46,411 bases of DNA from Chryseobacterium kimseyorum (GTDB lineage Bacteria > Bacteroidota > Bacteroidia > Flavobacteriales > Weeksellaceae). The notes under the pieces are model-generated. The model worked only from the letters and a program-made list of their open reading frames with translations, was not told where the DNA came from and searched no databases. The stretch lies in contig NZ_JAPDHW010000022.1 of assembly GCF_025971945.1 (NCBI RefSeq), forward strand, positions 1-46,411, read 5' to 3'. The position numbers were made by a program, and so were the translations under genes. The number at the start of each line of letters is the position of its first letter. Positions within the stretch are counted from its first letter, which is position 1. Below are positions 7,339-16,076 of the stretch, piece by piece.

Positions 7339-8316
7339 TTGAAAACTAAAACCGCATATTTTCTGATTTTTCTGCTTATTGCAGCAGTGATTTTTGGGGC
7401 ATTTTATTTCAATGCTGATAAAAAAACACAGCAAGAGAAAGTTGTTTTAGCTCCGAAAGCAAAAGATTCTGTAAAAGCAGAAAAAGATTCTGTGGCGGTT
7501 TTTTCAAAGTTCGTCAAAGATTTTAATTCACACAAAGCTAAAAATTTAGATCAATACATAAATTCGAAACTGGGGATGATGATGTACTATCACGACGGCC
7601 CATATCCAATCATCAGTTTAAAGTCAAGTGTTGAAAATGAAATAGATTGGTTGGACAGTGAAATTTTTGAAAACATAACGTTTCATCAATTTCCGAATTA
7701 TATAGGAGATTTTAAGTTTGCAGATACCGGTTTTTTTGTTAACGAAAATAAGGGTGCTTTCTCTTTGAAAGATTTTGATAATTCTTACACATCGCATCCA
7801 GACTCATTTTTTAAAGAAAACAGTCAGCTGGAGACTTTATGTAATTTCAAAGCAACCGGAATTTCAAAAGACCAGAAAAAGACTTTTGATTTTTACTTTG
7901 GATTAGAAAAAAATAAACTCACCCTGTTAGCATTACAAGTAGAGACTGTAGATGATATTCTGTTTGCCAATCCTGACAACGATTTTATTCCTTTTCAAAA
8001 TAAAAATGAAATCGAAAATTACCTGAAAAGTCATAGAATATTTATTGATCAACAACAAAATGCTTCCATCAATTTTGATACAAAAGAGATAACGTATTAC
8101 GATTATCCCAAGGACAATCCATTTATATTTGAATATTACGAAATCGGAAACATCGAAGAAAACTCATCAATAATAAAATCAGCTGAGATTATTTTTTATG
8201 CCGATAGACATGAAAAAGACAGCAGATTTATTACCTACTTTTCAAATAAGGGAAGATTTTTGGTATATCCGATGGGCGTGAGACCTCCCTATTTTTATGA
8301 ATCTGTGAAAAAGTAA
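7339..8316 (+). CDS. Unknown anchored or secreted protein, TTG start
   Basis: This 325-residue protein begins at TTG 7339, 17 bases after polA. The TTG is chosen because it is followed at once by a good signal or anchor helix (AYFLIFLLIAAVIFGAFYF). No ATG precedes the conserved-looking part, and the next methionines lie beyond residue 70. A lysine- and alanine-rich linker follows, then a soluble domain rich in aromatic and acidic residues (MMMYYHDGPYPIISLKSSVE; FYFGLEKNKLTLLALQVETV; RFLVYPMGVRPPYFYESVKK). No cysteine lipobox is present, so it is probably an anchored periplasmic protein. The family is not recognised. It is likely transcribed with polA, though a role in replication is not suggested by the sequence. 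Confidence 0.7.
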   Translation: MKTKTAYFLIFLLIAAVIFGAFYFNADKKTQQEKVVLAPKAKDSVKAEKDSVAVFSKFVKDFNSHKAKNLDQYINSKLGMMMYYHDGPYPIISLKSSVENEIDWLDSEIFENITFHQFPNYIGDFKFADTGFFVNENKGAFSLKDFDNSYTSHPDSFFKENSQLETLCNFKATGISKDQKKTFDFYFGLEKNKLTLLALQVETVDDILFANPDNDFIPFQNKNEIENYLKSHRIFIDQQQNASINFDTKEITYYDYPKDNPFIFEYYEIGNIEENSSIIKSAEIIFYADRHEKDSRFITYFSNKGRFLVYPMGVRPPYFYESVKK

Positions 8317-8360
8317 AATTTTTGTATCGATTGAATTTTTTATAAAAGATATTTCAAATC

Positions 8361-8747
8361 TTAATACTCAATCTCAACACCACCCAAATAAACCAGAGAA
8401 AATTCATCATTCTCCACAGAAACAGGCTTTGGAATTTGTCCCTGGCTTACAAAAACAAGAGAGTTGATGTCAAATTTAAGATTCATTTCATTGATTCTGT
8501 TATACAGAACCGGAAGCCACTGTTCTGCGAAAGAATATTCAGAAAAATGCTGAATGCTCTGTTCAAAACCGTATTCCATTAAATCCTGATCAAACCAAAT
8601 CGTCTCCTGCGATTCTGCAAATTTGGAAATGTAGTTTTCATCAGATTCTTCTTCGATGTAATAATTCTCATCTTCTTCTACAAACTGAAAAAAATCGTCT
8701 TCTGTTCTGAAATTTCCTACCCAAAAATCTAAAATCTGTGTATTCAT
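8361..8747 (-). CDS. Imm22-like immunity protein
   Basis: This 128-residue acidic cytoplasmic protein begins MNTQILDFWVGNFRTEDDFF and contains ETIWFDQDLMEYGFE. The order of a short strand with W-x-G-N-F, an acidic helix and then a W/Y-[DE]-x-D-[FL]-[IM]-E element recalls the immunity protein 22 family, which neutralises polymorphic or contact-dependent toxins. No toxin gene adjoins it, so it would be an orphan immunity gene. It has its own -7 element 20 bases upstream. The call rests on motif memory; an unrelated small acidic protein is possible. Confidence 0.55.
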   Translation of the reverse strand: MNTQILDFWVGNFRTEDDFFQFVEEDENYYIEEESDENYISKFAESQETIWFDQDLMEYGFEQSIQHFSEYSFAEQWLPVLYNRINEMNLKFDINSLVFVSQGQIPKPVSVENDEFSLVYLGGVEIEY

Positions 8748-8766
8748 GCCTTATTTTTTGAAGCGT

Positions 8767-8774
8767 CAAAGGTA
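8767..8774 (-). promoter_or_regulatory. -7 promoter element of the Imm22-like gene (TACCTTTG)
   Basis: On the minus strand TACCTTTG fits TAnnTTTG and lies 19 bases before the ATG at 8747, the usual distance in this window. The gene therefore appears to be transcribed separately from the reverse-strand genes upstream of it. Confidence 0.55.
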
Positions 8775-8821
8775 AGATTAATAGTTTTTATATTAAAAGT
8801 TTTTCGTGCGTTTACAACGTC

Positions 8822-8858
8822 AGTTCAAGTAGATTTTGAAAAAATCATCTCGAGAACT
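8822..8858. repeat. Imperfect palindrome in a 249-base gap
   Basis: AGTTC at 8822-8826 pairs with GAACT at 8854-8858, and GATTTT at 8832-8837 pairs with AAAATC at 8841-8846, with mismatches between the two helices and a three-base loop. It is not followed by a T-run in either direction, so it is not a classical terminator. It may belong to a dispersed intergenic palindrome family. The rest of the gap 8748-8996 shows only the promoter of the Imm22-like gene. Confidence 0.4.
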
Positions 8859-8996
8859 TTTTGATTATTGTGATTGCTGTGTAAGTATATTGAGTACATA
8901 TCTCACATGTCGTCGACACATTTTTTACGTTTCATTACGAAACACATTCGAACTTTCGGACACAATTCAAATTAAAATTAAATTCTAAACCTATAA

Positions 8997-9560
8997 CTAA
9001 ACCTTCAAAACACCTCTAAAAGCTCTCGCTGCATAATACGAATTGGCTCCGTTGTGATACACAAAAACGGTGTTATAACGGCGGTCACAGAATAATGCTC
9101 CACCCAGGGCTCTTACTTCTTTTGGAGTTTTAATCCAGCTTGATGTTTTTAAGTCAAATTCTCCTAAGGTCTGCAGAAACCTGTACTGGGTTTCATCCAA
9201 AATCTCTACTCCGATTTCTGATGCGTAAGTCAAGACGTCGTTTTGTGGCTTGTTTTCTTTTCGCGAATCTAAAGCTTCACGGTCGTAGCAAAAACTTCTT
9301 CGGTTTTTTGGGCTTTCTGCCGAACAGTCAAAAAATACGTATTCATCAGATTTTTTATCATAATCTACCACATCCGGTTCACCGCCGGAAATTTCCATTT
9401 CATTTAAAGACCAAAGTTTTTGCGGATTTGATTTCAATTTTTCTTCAATTTCAGACCATTCCATTTTTGCATGGCGTTGGGTGTGTTTCTCAAAACGCTG
9501 ATGTAGAATGTCAAGAAGTTCTGTAGTTTCTCTTTCTGATAATTGTTTTTTTGATGCCAT
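8997..9560 (-). CDS. DUF4256 family protein
   Basis: This 187-residue soluble protein matches my memory of the DUF4256 family along its whole length: LLDILHQRFEKHTQRH near the start, MEISGGEPDVVDYDKKSDEY, then SFCYDREALDSRKENKP, and the C-terminal GALFCDRRYNTVFVYHNGAN, then YYAARAFRG. The last motif has the look of a conserved active or binding site, but no reaction is established for the family. It starts 26 bases after the lipoprotein gene upstream, so the two may share a transcript. No signal peptide is present and it should be cytoplasmic. Confidence 0.88.
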   Translation of the reverse strand: MASKKQLSERETTELLDILHQRFEKHTQRHAKMEWSEIEEKLKSNPQKLWSLNEMEISGGEPDVVDYDKKSDEYVFFDCSAESPKNRRSFCYDREALDSRKENKPQNDVLTYASEIGVEILDETQYRFLQTLGEFDLKTSSWIKTPKEVRALGGALFCDRRYNTVFVYHNGANSYYAARAFRGVLKV

Positions 9561-9586
9561 GGTAATGTGTTTTTTTTAAGTTAAAA

Positions 9587-10297
9587 TTAAGGGAAGTAGA
9601 TCAGTCTGTCATCAGCCAGATCATATTCGTATATTTTATCATCTTCCGGGTCGATATAAAGCCACTGTACTGTATTGATATGATGTTCAAACTCTGTATA
9701 AATTCCTAACACGTAATACTGCTTTTCTTCTCTCTCGCGTTTTTCAACCGAATAGGCCAGATCATCCTTTTTTTTAATGATTGATTTGATTATATTTTTA
9801 TTAGAATTCGCAATGTAGTACTCCGCCAATTGGTACAGATGGTCGAGATAGCTATCTGACAGTTGATCTTCTTTAGAAAAATGGTATTTTATTTCTTTTC
9901 CGTACTCGCTCCTGAACTTTGAAACACTTCCATCTTTAATTTTTTTTGCTGAGACAATCCACTGTGCATTTTGTGGAGTTTCACCGTCTCCTGCAATAAA
10001 AATAGAATCATATTTCCATGTAATCGCGATAAGGTCACCTCGCAGCAAACTGCGGTCGTTGTTGTTATCGTTAATAAAGTCGATTTCTTCTTTTCCTTTT
10101 TTACCGTTCAGTTGAGAGTAATCAAAGTTATCATTGTAAGAAATAAACTCAACGGTGTCATTTTTTACAGAATCTCTTTTGACTGTATTCTGCTTAAATT
10201 CTTTTTTTTCAAGCTCTCTCGTTTTCTGATCTTTGGTTTCCGTCTGTGAGCATGAGCAACAGATGATCAGGAGTAGAAAAGCAACAGCATCTTTCAT
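9587..10297 (-). CDS. Unknown lipoprotein
   Basis: This 236-residue protein begins with a short lipoprotein signal (AVAFLLLIICCSCSQ); the cysteine at residue 16, after Ser 15, is the likely lipidated one. A charged linker rich in lysine and glutamate follows, then a soluble domain with DLIAITWKYDSIFIAGDGET and QWLYIDPEDDKIYEYDLADD. The C-terminal half contains a long charged helix around KREREEKQYYVLG. No family is recognised. It is probably an outer-membrane or periplasmic lipoprotein and may be transcribed with the DUF4256 gene 26 bases downstream. Confidence 0.75.
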   Translation of the reverse strand: MKDAVAFLLLIICCSCSQTETKDQKTRELEKKEFKQNTVKRDSVKNDTVEFISYNDNFDYSQLNGKKGKEEIDFINDNNNDRSLLRGDLIAITWKYDSIFIAGDGETPQNAQWIVSAKKIKDGSVSKFRSEYGKEIKYHFSKEDQLSDSYLDHLYQLAEYYIANSNKNIIKSIIKKKDDLAYSVEKREREEKQYYVLGIYTEFEHHINTVQWLYIDPEDDKIYEYDLADDRLIYFP

Positions 10298-10383
10298 TTT
10301 TTTGAGTTTGGAGACTTAAAAATAACAAAATTTAAATGAATGAAACAGCAATGTGCCGTACAGAACTTCTTGATTTTTGCCAT

Positions 10384-10941
10384 TTACGTTACACGTTTTT
10401 CACTTTCACTGAAGGAAATTGTTTTTTCTAAACGTGAAATTCGTGTTTTCTCCTGCTTCGCGCTCATTATCCAGTGAATCATCACTTTTTTATAAGAGGG
10501 CGCCTGCTTTTCGAAAAATTCCCAGGCTTTTTTATTTTTTTTAAACTGTTTTTCGTAATCAGATATCAGATAAGAAGGCTCTTTTTCATGAGAATAAATC
10601 CCAGATTTATCTTCTTTTCTAAGTTTGAAAGCCTGAAGACCTTCTGTTCTCATTAAACCTGCTTCTGTAAGCATCTCAATTTTTTTTATGTTCACAACAC
10701 TCCAGATACTGTCAGCTTTTCTCGGTGTAAAACGGATGCTGTAGCTTTCTTCATCAATCGATTTTCTCACCCCGTCAATCCACCCAAAACATAAGGCCTG
10801 ATCAACAGATTCCGACCAGGTCATCGAAGGTTTTTTGGTTCCCACTTTGTAGAAACCCACAATGAGTTCCGTTTTTTTCTGGTGGTTTTCTTCCAGCCAT
10901 TTGCGGAAGTCCTGATAATTTGGGAAGAAGGTTGCTGTCAT
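10384..10941 (-). CDS. YdeI/OmpD-associated (bacteriocin-protection) family protein
   Basis: This 185-residue cytoplasmic protein has the family signature: a start FPNYQDFRKWLEENH, then ELIVGFYKVGTKKPSMTW, the segment ESVDQALCFGWIDGVRKSID and SIRFTPRKADSIWSVVNIKK. The basic C-terminal region (IHWIMSAKQEKTRISRLEKT) also fits. Proteins of this family are linked to resistance against cationic peptides and bacteriocins, but the mechanism is unclear. The ATG overlaps the stop of the GLPGLI gene as ATGA (10938-10941), so translation is probably coupled. Confidence 0.9.
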   Translation of the reverse strand: MTATFFPNYQDFRKWLEENHQKKTELIVGFYKVGTKKPSMTWSESVDQALCFGWIDGVRKSIDEESYSIRFTPRKADSIWSVVNIKKIEMLTEAGLMRTEGLQAFKLRKEDKSGIYSHEKEPSYLISDYEKQFKKNKKAWEFFEKQAPSYKKVMIHWIMSAKQEKTRISRLEKTISFSESEKRVT

Positions 10942-11768
10942 TTCACAGGATATTTTATCGCCTTGTTTCTTTCAATAGGGTTGTTGTATCTTCTGATGTA
11001 GTTTTGCTCGTCTTTCATAAGTGGAATCAGATCGTTTGCGTCAGTATACCTCACTCCGTTGTAATCAAAGCTGGAACTAGTTCCTGTTCTCAGTTTCTCT
11101 CTCATTCTATGCATCGGATCATTATAATATTCCATTTGTTTTTTCACAAATGTTTTTTCAGCAACAAGAAGTGGGCTGTTTCCGTACCGCACTTCCAGTA
11201 TATTGGACGTGTCGTAGGTCTGAGCTAATTTTTTGCTTTTCATTAAATTGAAAACGTATTGCTGTTGACTGTCTTCGAGCGTAACAATTAAACCCGGCAA
11301 ACCTTTAAATTTATAAGGTCCTTCCGAAAAAGGAATTTCTTTGGTAAACCAGGCGGTCCACTTTCTTCCACCGAAATTGGTTGTTGCTTTTTGAACGGTA
11401 AAATTACCGTCTTTTTTTGTTTCTTCAGACAGTTTCCAATGGATGACATCTTCAGTAGCATAGCTGTACAGTTGAAAATCGATGGTTCTGAAATTAATAT
11501 TTTCATTGGAGTTTTTCTTTCTCGTCACAGGGATATGTTTCGTCCAATTAAGACCTTCACTCTGATTCGCTTTATTGATTGAGTCTTTTTCAAGAAATAC
11601 GTAATCGTAGTATTTGGTGTTTTCGGGGTTAATGTCCAAAACCATGTAGCTTTTCAGGGGTTCAATTTGTGTAGAATCCTGTTTGAATTTTAATTCGTAA
11701 AAATAACGGTGGGTCTGCGCATGTGTAAATCCAATGACGAAAAATAGGAGGAAATAGGTCAGTTTCAT
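10938..11768 (-). CDS. GLPGLI family secreted protein
   Basis: This 276-residue protein has a cleavable signal peptide (MKLTYFLLFFVIGFTHAQ) and carries the name-giving segment GPYKFKGLPGLIVTLEDSQQ near the middle, preceded by WTAWFTKEIPFSEGPY. GLPGLI proteins are common in flavobacteria and are exported; their function is unknown. The second half contains the basic segment RMREKLRTGTSSSFDYNGVR. It overlaps the downstream YdeI-like gene by four bases. No -7 element was found in the AT-rich stretch upstream. Confidence 0.92.
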   Translation of the reverse strand: MKLTYFLLFFVIGFTHAQTHRYFYELKFKQDSTQIEPLKSYMVLDINPENTKYYDYVFLEKDSINKANQSEGLNWTKHIPVTRKKNSNENINFRTIDFQLYSYATEDVIHWKLSEETKKDGNFTVQKATTNFGGRKWTAWFTKEIPFSEGPYKFKGLPGLIVTLEDSQQQYVFNLMKSKKLAQTYDTSNILEVRYGNSPLLVAEKTFVKKQMEYYNDPMHRMREKLRTGTSSSFDYNGVRYTDANDLIPLMKDEQNYIRRYNNPIERNKAIKYPVK

Positions 11769-11929
11769 TATTTAAAATTAATAAACAACTAAGATAATAA
11801 AATCCCTTTAAATGATTTAAAAATGAGTGAATTGAGAAGAAGAATTTAACTTGAGATGTAAGATTAAAAATAAATCAACATCATAGATTTAATATAAACA
11901 ATTGTGGTAGCTTTTATTTTTTGAATCCT

Positions 11930-11937
11930 TACATTTG
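11930..11937 (+). promoter_or_regulatory. -7 promoter element of the M16 peptidase gene (TACATTTG)
   Basis: TACATTTG fits TAnnTTTG. Initiation would fall near 11942, so the TTG at 11921 cannot be translated from this promoter and ATG 11960 becomes the first usable start. A TTG at 11902-11904 might serve as the -33 element, with a long spacer. Confidence 0.55.
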
Positions 11938-11959
11938 TAAGGCATTCGATTTGAAAAGA

Positions 11960-14845
11960 ATGAAAATGAATTTAAATATGACTGACAGAAGATATAAGGA
12001 AACGATTCATACCGACGATCACAACTACGAATACATCACCGTCACTCACGACGAAAATAAGGTCAGAATTTACACCCTCAAAAACGGATTGAAAGTTTTT
12101 TTGGCGCAGAATTTTGATGCACCCAGAATTCAGACTTTTATTCCTGTAAGAACAGGAAGCAATAATGATCCTGCTGATAATACCGGATTGGCACACTATC
12201 TTGAACACATGATGTTCAAAGGAACCTCGAAAATTGGAACTCAGGATTGGGCAAAAGAGAAAGTACTGCTTGATCAGATTTCAGATTTATACGAAGACCA
12301 TAAAGCCGAGCAAAATCCTGAAAAGAAAAAAGAGATTTACAAAAAGATAGATGAGATTTCTCAGGAAGCAAGCCAGTTTGCGATTGCCAATGAATATGAT
12401 AAAATTATCTCATCTCTTGGCGCAAGCGGAACCAACGCGCACACATGGTTTGATGAAACGGTTTATAAAAACAATATTCCCAATAACGAACTTGAAAAGT
12501 GGCTGAAGGTTGAGAAAGAACGATTTTCAGAAATGGTTTTAAGACTTTTTCATACTGAGTTAGAATCGGTTTATGAGGAGTTCAACCGGGCACAGGACAA
12601 CGACTCCCGCCTGGTGAACGATTCGCTGATGGAAGCACTTTTTCCAACCCATCCGAACGGACAGCAAACCACATTAGGGAAGCCTGAACATCTCAAAAAT
12701 CCTTCGATGAAGGCGATTCATAAATATTTTGACGAATATTATGTTCCCAACAATTACGCAATGGTGTTGGTCGGAGATTTGGATTTTGAAGAGACTATAC
12801 AGCTGGTCGATCAGTATTTTGGTTCGATTCCGTATAAAGAGTTACCAAAAAAAGAAGCAATTGTTGAACAGCCGATGACGGAAATTGTTGAGCTCACAGT
12901 TTACAGTCCTACAACGCCGAGAATTCAACTGGCCTGGAGAACGGATAGTTATGGTTCTAAAGAAGCAATGCTGGCCGATGTTGTTGCCAATATTTTAAGC
13001 AATAGAGGAGAAGCTGGTTTGCTAGATCTGCATATTAATCAGACACAAAAAATGCTTTGGGCTCAGGCATATTCTTTAGGTTTAAAAAATTACGGTTTCT
13101 TTTCAATGGTTGCTGTTCCGAAAGAAAATCAGACTTTATCGGAAGCCAGAGAAATGATACTTCAGCAGATTGAATTGGTAAAAAAAGGAGATTTTCCGGA
13201 CTGGATGCTTCCCGCCATCATCAATGATTTTAAACTTCAGAGAATGAAAGCCCTGGAAACTGCCGGAGGCCTGGCCAATAATCTTTACGATACCTACATC
13301 AAAGGCAGAACCTGGGAACAGGAACTGAACGAGATGGATGAATACGCGGAAATTACCAGAGAAGAAGTGATTGCATTTGCGAATGATTTCTTTAAAGATA
13401 ATTATGTGGTCATCAACAAAGAGAAAGGTGTAAATGATAAATTATTGAGAGTTGACAATCCTGGGATTACGGCCATCAAAATAAACCGTGATGCACAGTC
13501 TGAATTCTTAAAGGAAATCGTCAGTGAAAAAACAGCAGACATTCAGCCTGAATTTATCGATTACCAAAAAGAGATCACGACTGATGTTGTGAAAGACAAA
13601 AAAATCAGTTTTGTTAAAAATAAATATAACGAAATTGCGCAGGTTCATTTTATTTTTCCATTTGGAAGTGATAACGACCGTGAACTTGGAATTTCTACTC
13701 AGATTTTACAGTATCTGGGAACAGAAAAACTGTCACCCGAAGATTTGAAGAAGGAGTTTTTTAAAATCGGAATAACAAATGATTTTAAAACAACTTCCGA
13801 CCAGCTGCACATCTCACTTAGCGGACTGGAAGAAAATATGAAGCAGGGAATTGAACTGCTTCAACACTGGATGAAAAACGTGCAGCCCGATCAGGAAATT
13901 TACAATCAGTTTGTAGAAACGATTCTGGAAAACCGTGAAGCAGGTAAGAAAGATAAAAACCGTATTATGACTGCTTTGACGAATTATACAAAGTTGGGTA
14001 AAGGTTCAAGGTTTTTAGATTTCCTTTCCAAAGACGAGCTTCAGAATGCGAAAGTTGAAGAATTTACAGACAGAATCAGAAACATTTTTAAATTCCAGTA
14101 TCAGATATTTTTTTACGGAAAAGATTTTGAGAAATTTAAACAGGAAATAGAAAGCTTTATTGAAACACAGAGCAGAAGTATTCCTGATGCAAAGAAATAT
14201 CCCGAGCCGGAAACTGTTGGAAATGTCTATTTTACCAACTACGATATGGTGCAGATGGAAATGAGCAAAATAGGAAAAGGACACCATGTGAACACGGAAA
14301 ATTTTGGTAAAATCAATGTGTTTAACGAATATTTCGGGCGTGGTTTGTCGTCAATTGTTTTTCAGGAGATTCGTGAAAGCAAGAGTTTGGCGTATTCGGC
14401 TTATGTATCATACTCTCCAAGTGCAGAAGTTGGTCATCCCGATTATATTTCAACATATGTAGGAACACAGCCGGATAAACTGCAGATTGCCGTCGATACG
14501 ATGACCGAACTGATGGATGAACTTCCGGAGGTGACCACTCAGTTTGAAAATGCTAAAAATGCAGCTTTGAAACAGATTGCATCAACAAGAATTACAAGAA
14601 CCAATATATTTTTTAATACATTGAGACTGCAGAAATTAGGGATCACGCACGATTTCAGAAAAGACATTTACAGTCAGATTGAAAGCTTAAAATTTGATGA
14701 AATCAAACAGTTTTATCAGACTGAGATTAAACCGATTCAGTTCAATACCGCCATTATAGGGAAAAAAGAAAACCTGAATCTGGAAGCGGTAGAGCAGATG
14801 GGAAGTTTTAAAGAACTTGATCTGGAAGAGATCTTTGGATATTAA
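11960..14845 (+). CDS. M16 (pitrilysin/insulinase) zinc metallopeptidase
   Basis: This protein of about 961 residues has the inverted zinc motif HYLEHMMFKG (His 79, Glu 82, His 83) and a downstream acidic ligand region ESVYEEFNRAQ, as in M16 peptidases. GTNAHTWFDETVY, a substrate-contact region, lies between them. The second half carries the inactive partner domain, with LAYSAYVSYSPSAEVGHPDY near the C-terminus. The length fits the M16A insulinase-like group, with both halves forming a clam shell around unfolded peptides. No signal peptide is visible, so it may be cytoplasmic. ATG 11960 is chosen because of the promoter just upstream; ATG 11966 or 11978 are alternatives. A strong terminator follows. 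Confidence 0.93.
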   Translation: MKMNLNMTDRRYKETIHTDDHNYEYITVTHDENKVRIYTLKNGLKVFLAQNFDAPRIQTFIPVRTGSNNDPADNTGLAHYLEHMMFKGTSKIGTQDWAKEKVLLDQISDLYEDHKAEQNPEKKKEIYKKIDEISQEASQFAIANEYDKIISSLGASGTNAHTWFDETVYKNNIPNNELEKWLKVEKERFSEMVLRLFHTELESVYEEFNRAQDNDSRLVNDSLMEALFPTHPNGQQTTLGKPEHLKNPSMKAIHKYFDEYYVPNNYAMVLVGDLDFEETIQLVDQYFGSIPYKELPKKEAIVEQPMTEIVELTVYSPTTPRIQLAWRTDSYGSKEAMLADVVANILSNRGEAGLLDLHINQTQKMLWAQAYSLGLKNYGFFSMVAVPKENQTLSEAREMILQQIELVKKGDFPDWMLPAIINDFKLQRMKALETAGGLANNLYDTYIKGRTWEQELNEMDEYAEITREEVIAFANDFFKDNYVVINKEKGVNDKLLRVDNPGITAIKINRDAQSEFLKEIVSEKTADIQPEFIDYQKEITTDVVKDKKISFVKNKYNEIAQVHFIFPFGSDNDRELGISTQILQYLGTEKLSPEDLKKEFFKIGITNDFKTTSDQLHISLSGLEENMKQGIELLQHWMKNVQPDQEIYNQFVETILENREAGKKDKNRIMTALTNYTKLGKGSRFLDFLSKDELQNAKVEEFTDRIRNIFKFQYQIFFYGKDFEKFKQEIESFIETQSRSIPDAKKYPEPETVGNVYFTNYDMVQMEMSKIGKGHHVNTENFGKINVFNEYFGRGLSSIVFQEIRESKSLAYSAYVSYSPSAEVGHPDYISTYVGTQPDKLQIAVDTMTELMDELPEVTTQFENAKNAALKQIASTRITRTNIFFNTLRLQKLGITHDFRKDIYSQIESLKFDEIKQFYQTEIKPIQFNTAIIGKKENLNLEAVEQMGSFKELDLEEIFGY

Positions 14846-14861
14846 AGATCATTTTAACTAT

Positions 14862-14906
14862 AGAAAAAAAGCGGGCGAAATCTTAGATTTCGCCCGCTTT
14901 TTTTCT
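14862..14906. terminator. Strong bidirectional terminator
   Basis: A-rich bases 14862-14870 followed by GCGGGCGAAATC (14871-14882) pair with GATTTCGCCCGC (14886-14897) and the T-run after it, with the three-base loop TTA. The A-run on one side and T-run on the other make it work in both directions. It separates the M16 gene from the convergent GNAT gene. Confidence 0.93.
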
Positions 14907-14996
14907 GTAACATCATTTACTGTAATCACTGCTGACACCAAATGTATCTTCTGAGAAATCTGCAAGTAATAAGGCAATGCAATATACCTGTTAAAT

Positions 14997-16076
14997 CTAA
15001 GTCATCAGGCAGTCACCGTCACCATCCTGAAACGCCGGTTCGAAATTTTCAGGGAGATGGTCTAAGAGGTTTTGATGAAACATATATCTCCGTTCAATAT
15101 TACGCTGATGGATGTCTGGAAAAGCGAGATGTGTTTTTATCTTTTGATTGAGATCATTCTGATAACTCGTCATCACCTTTACTTTATTTGCTACGATAAA
15201 ATAGCTTAGAAGATCTATAAACTGCGTCAAATCTGAGTTGGTATATAGATACGGAATTTTTAAATGACCATCTCTCAGTAGCAACAGGGCGCAGGTGATC
15301 AGATTATTATTTTCACAATATACTTTCACCCAAAAGTACTTGAAATTTTTAGAATGACTTGAAAACAGATACTTTTTGTTTACCGTATCACCTTTCAAAA
15401 TCCAAGGGTTTTCCATTGCCCAGAGGATTTCTTCCGCAGTTCGGTTTGTTTTAAATTTTGAAATAAAATCTGCACTTTCCTTGTCAATTTTAGCAATAAT
15501 TTCAAACGGAAAGCTCGGCTGTTTTACAAAACTGTTTTTAATGGAAATAAAAAAATTGGCGACAGAATCTGCAATTTTGAAAACCGGCTGAAAGGGTTTT
15601 GTATTTTTCTTTTTTGCTGGAATAATGGTCTCAAAATCTGTTTTGAAATAATATCTCTTCCCCAGTTTGGGTTCAATATATTTAAAAACTCCGAGTTTGT
15701 TGTATAAACTTTCGGCTTCCTTCGTAAATTCGGTTATCGCAATATTTCCCTGATACTCTTCAAACGCTCGATTCAGCAAGGTTTGTGCAATTCTTTTTCC
15801 CCGGAATTGATCACTGACAAACAGAGTGCTCAGCCATGCAAAACTTAATACTTTACCATCAACGATAAAAGAATCAGGAAGACAACCTAAATATCCCGCC
15901 AAATGACCGTCCTCAAATGCCAGAAAAAGTAAGGTCTGATCATCATTTGCTTTTGGATTTTTAATGTGCGACTGAGCGCGGTGTCTCGTAATTGGAAGAA
16001 AATCATAGCTCTCAAATTCTCCAGACGATATAAAATCTTCAAGCTGCTTTTTATTTAGGGTTTTTAAATGAATCAT
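14997..16076 (-). CDS. GNAT acetyltransferase with extended C-terminal domain
   Basis: The first 150 residues of this 359-residue protein form a GNAT fold: FLAFEDGHLAGYLGCLPDSF, LSFAWLSTLFVSDQFRGKRI with the acetyl-CoA loop Q-F-R-G-K-R-I-A, then LLNRAFEEY and LYNKLGVFKY. The remaining 200 residues look like a second, unassigned domain with WAMENPWILK and FKYFWVKVYCENNNLITCAL. Enzymes of this shape acetylate envelope sugars or small molecules; the substrate cannot be read from the sequence. Its ATG overlaps the stop of the polysaccharide deacetylase gene by four bases (16073-16076), so the two should act together. No signal peptide is present. Confidence 0.82.
   Translation of the reverse strand: MIHLKTLNKKQLEDFISSGEFESYDFLPITRHRAQSHIKNPKANDDQTLLFLAFEDGHLAGYLGCLPDSFIVDGKVLSFAWLSTLFVSDQFRGKRIAQTLLNRAFEEYQGNIAITEFTKEAESLYNKLGVFKYIEPKLGKRYYFKTDFETIIPAKKKNTKPFQPVFKIADSVANFFISIKNSFVKQPSFPFEIIAKIDKESADFISKFKTNRTAEEILWAMENPWILKGDTVNKKYLFSSHSKNFKYFWVKVYCENNNLITCALLLLRDGHLKIPYLYTNSDLTQFIDLLSYFIVANKVKVMTSYQNDLNQKIKTHLAFPDIHQRNIERRYMFHQNLLDHLPENFEPAFQDGDGDCLMT

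Noticed and set aside
9140..9526. Open plus-strand frame opposite the DUF4256 gene
   Set aside because: It is antisense to a well-supported gene, and its translation shows no protein-like pattern.
11921..11959. TTG 11921 as the start of the M16 peptidase
   Set aside because: It lies upstream of the predicted transcript start, and the added residues look unlike the rest of the protein.
14942..15151. Plus-strand frame beside the bidirectional terminator
   Set aside because: Most of it is antisense to the GNAT gene, and the translation has no likeness to a known protein.
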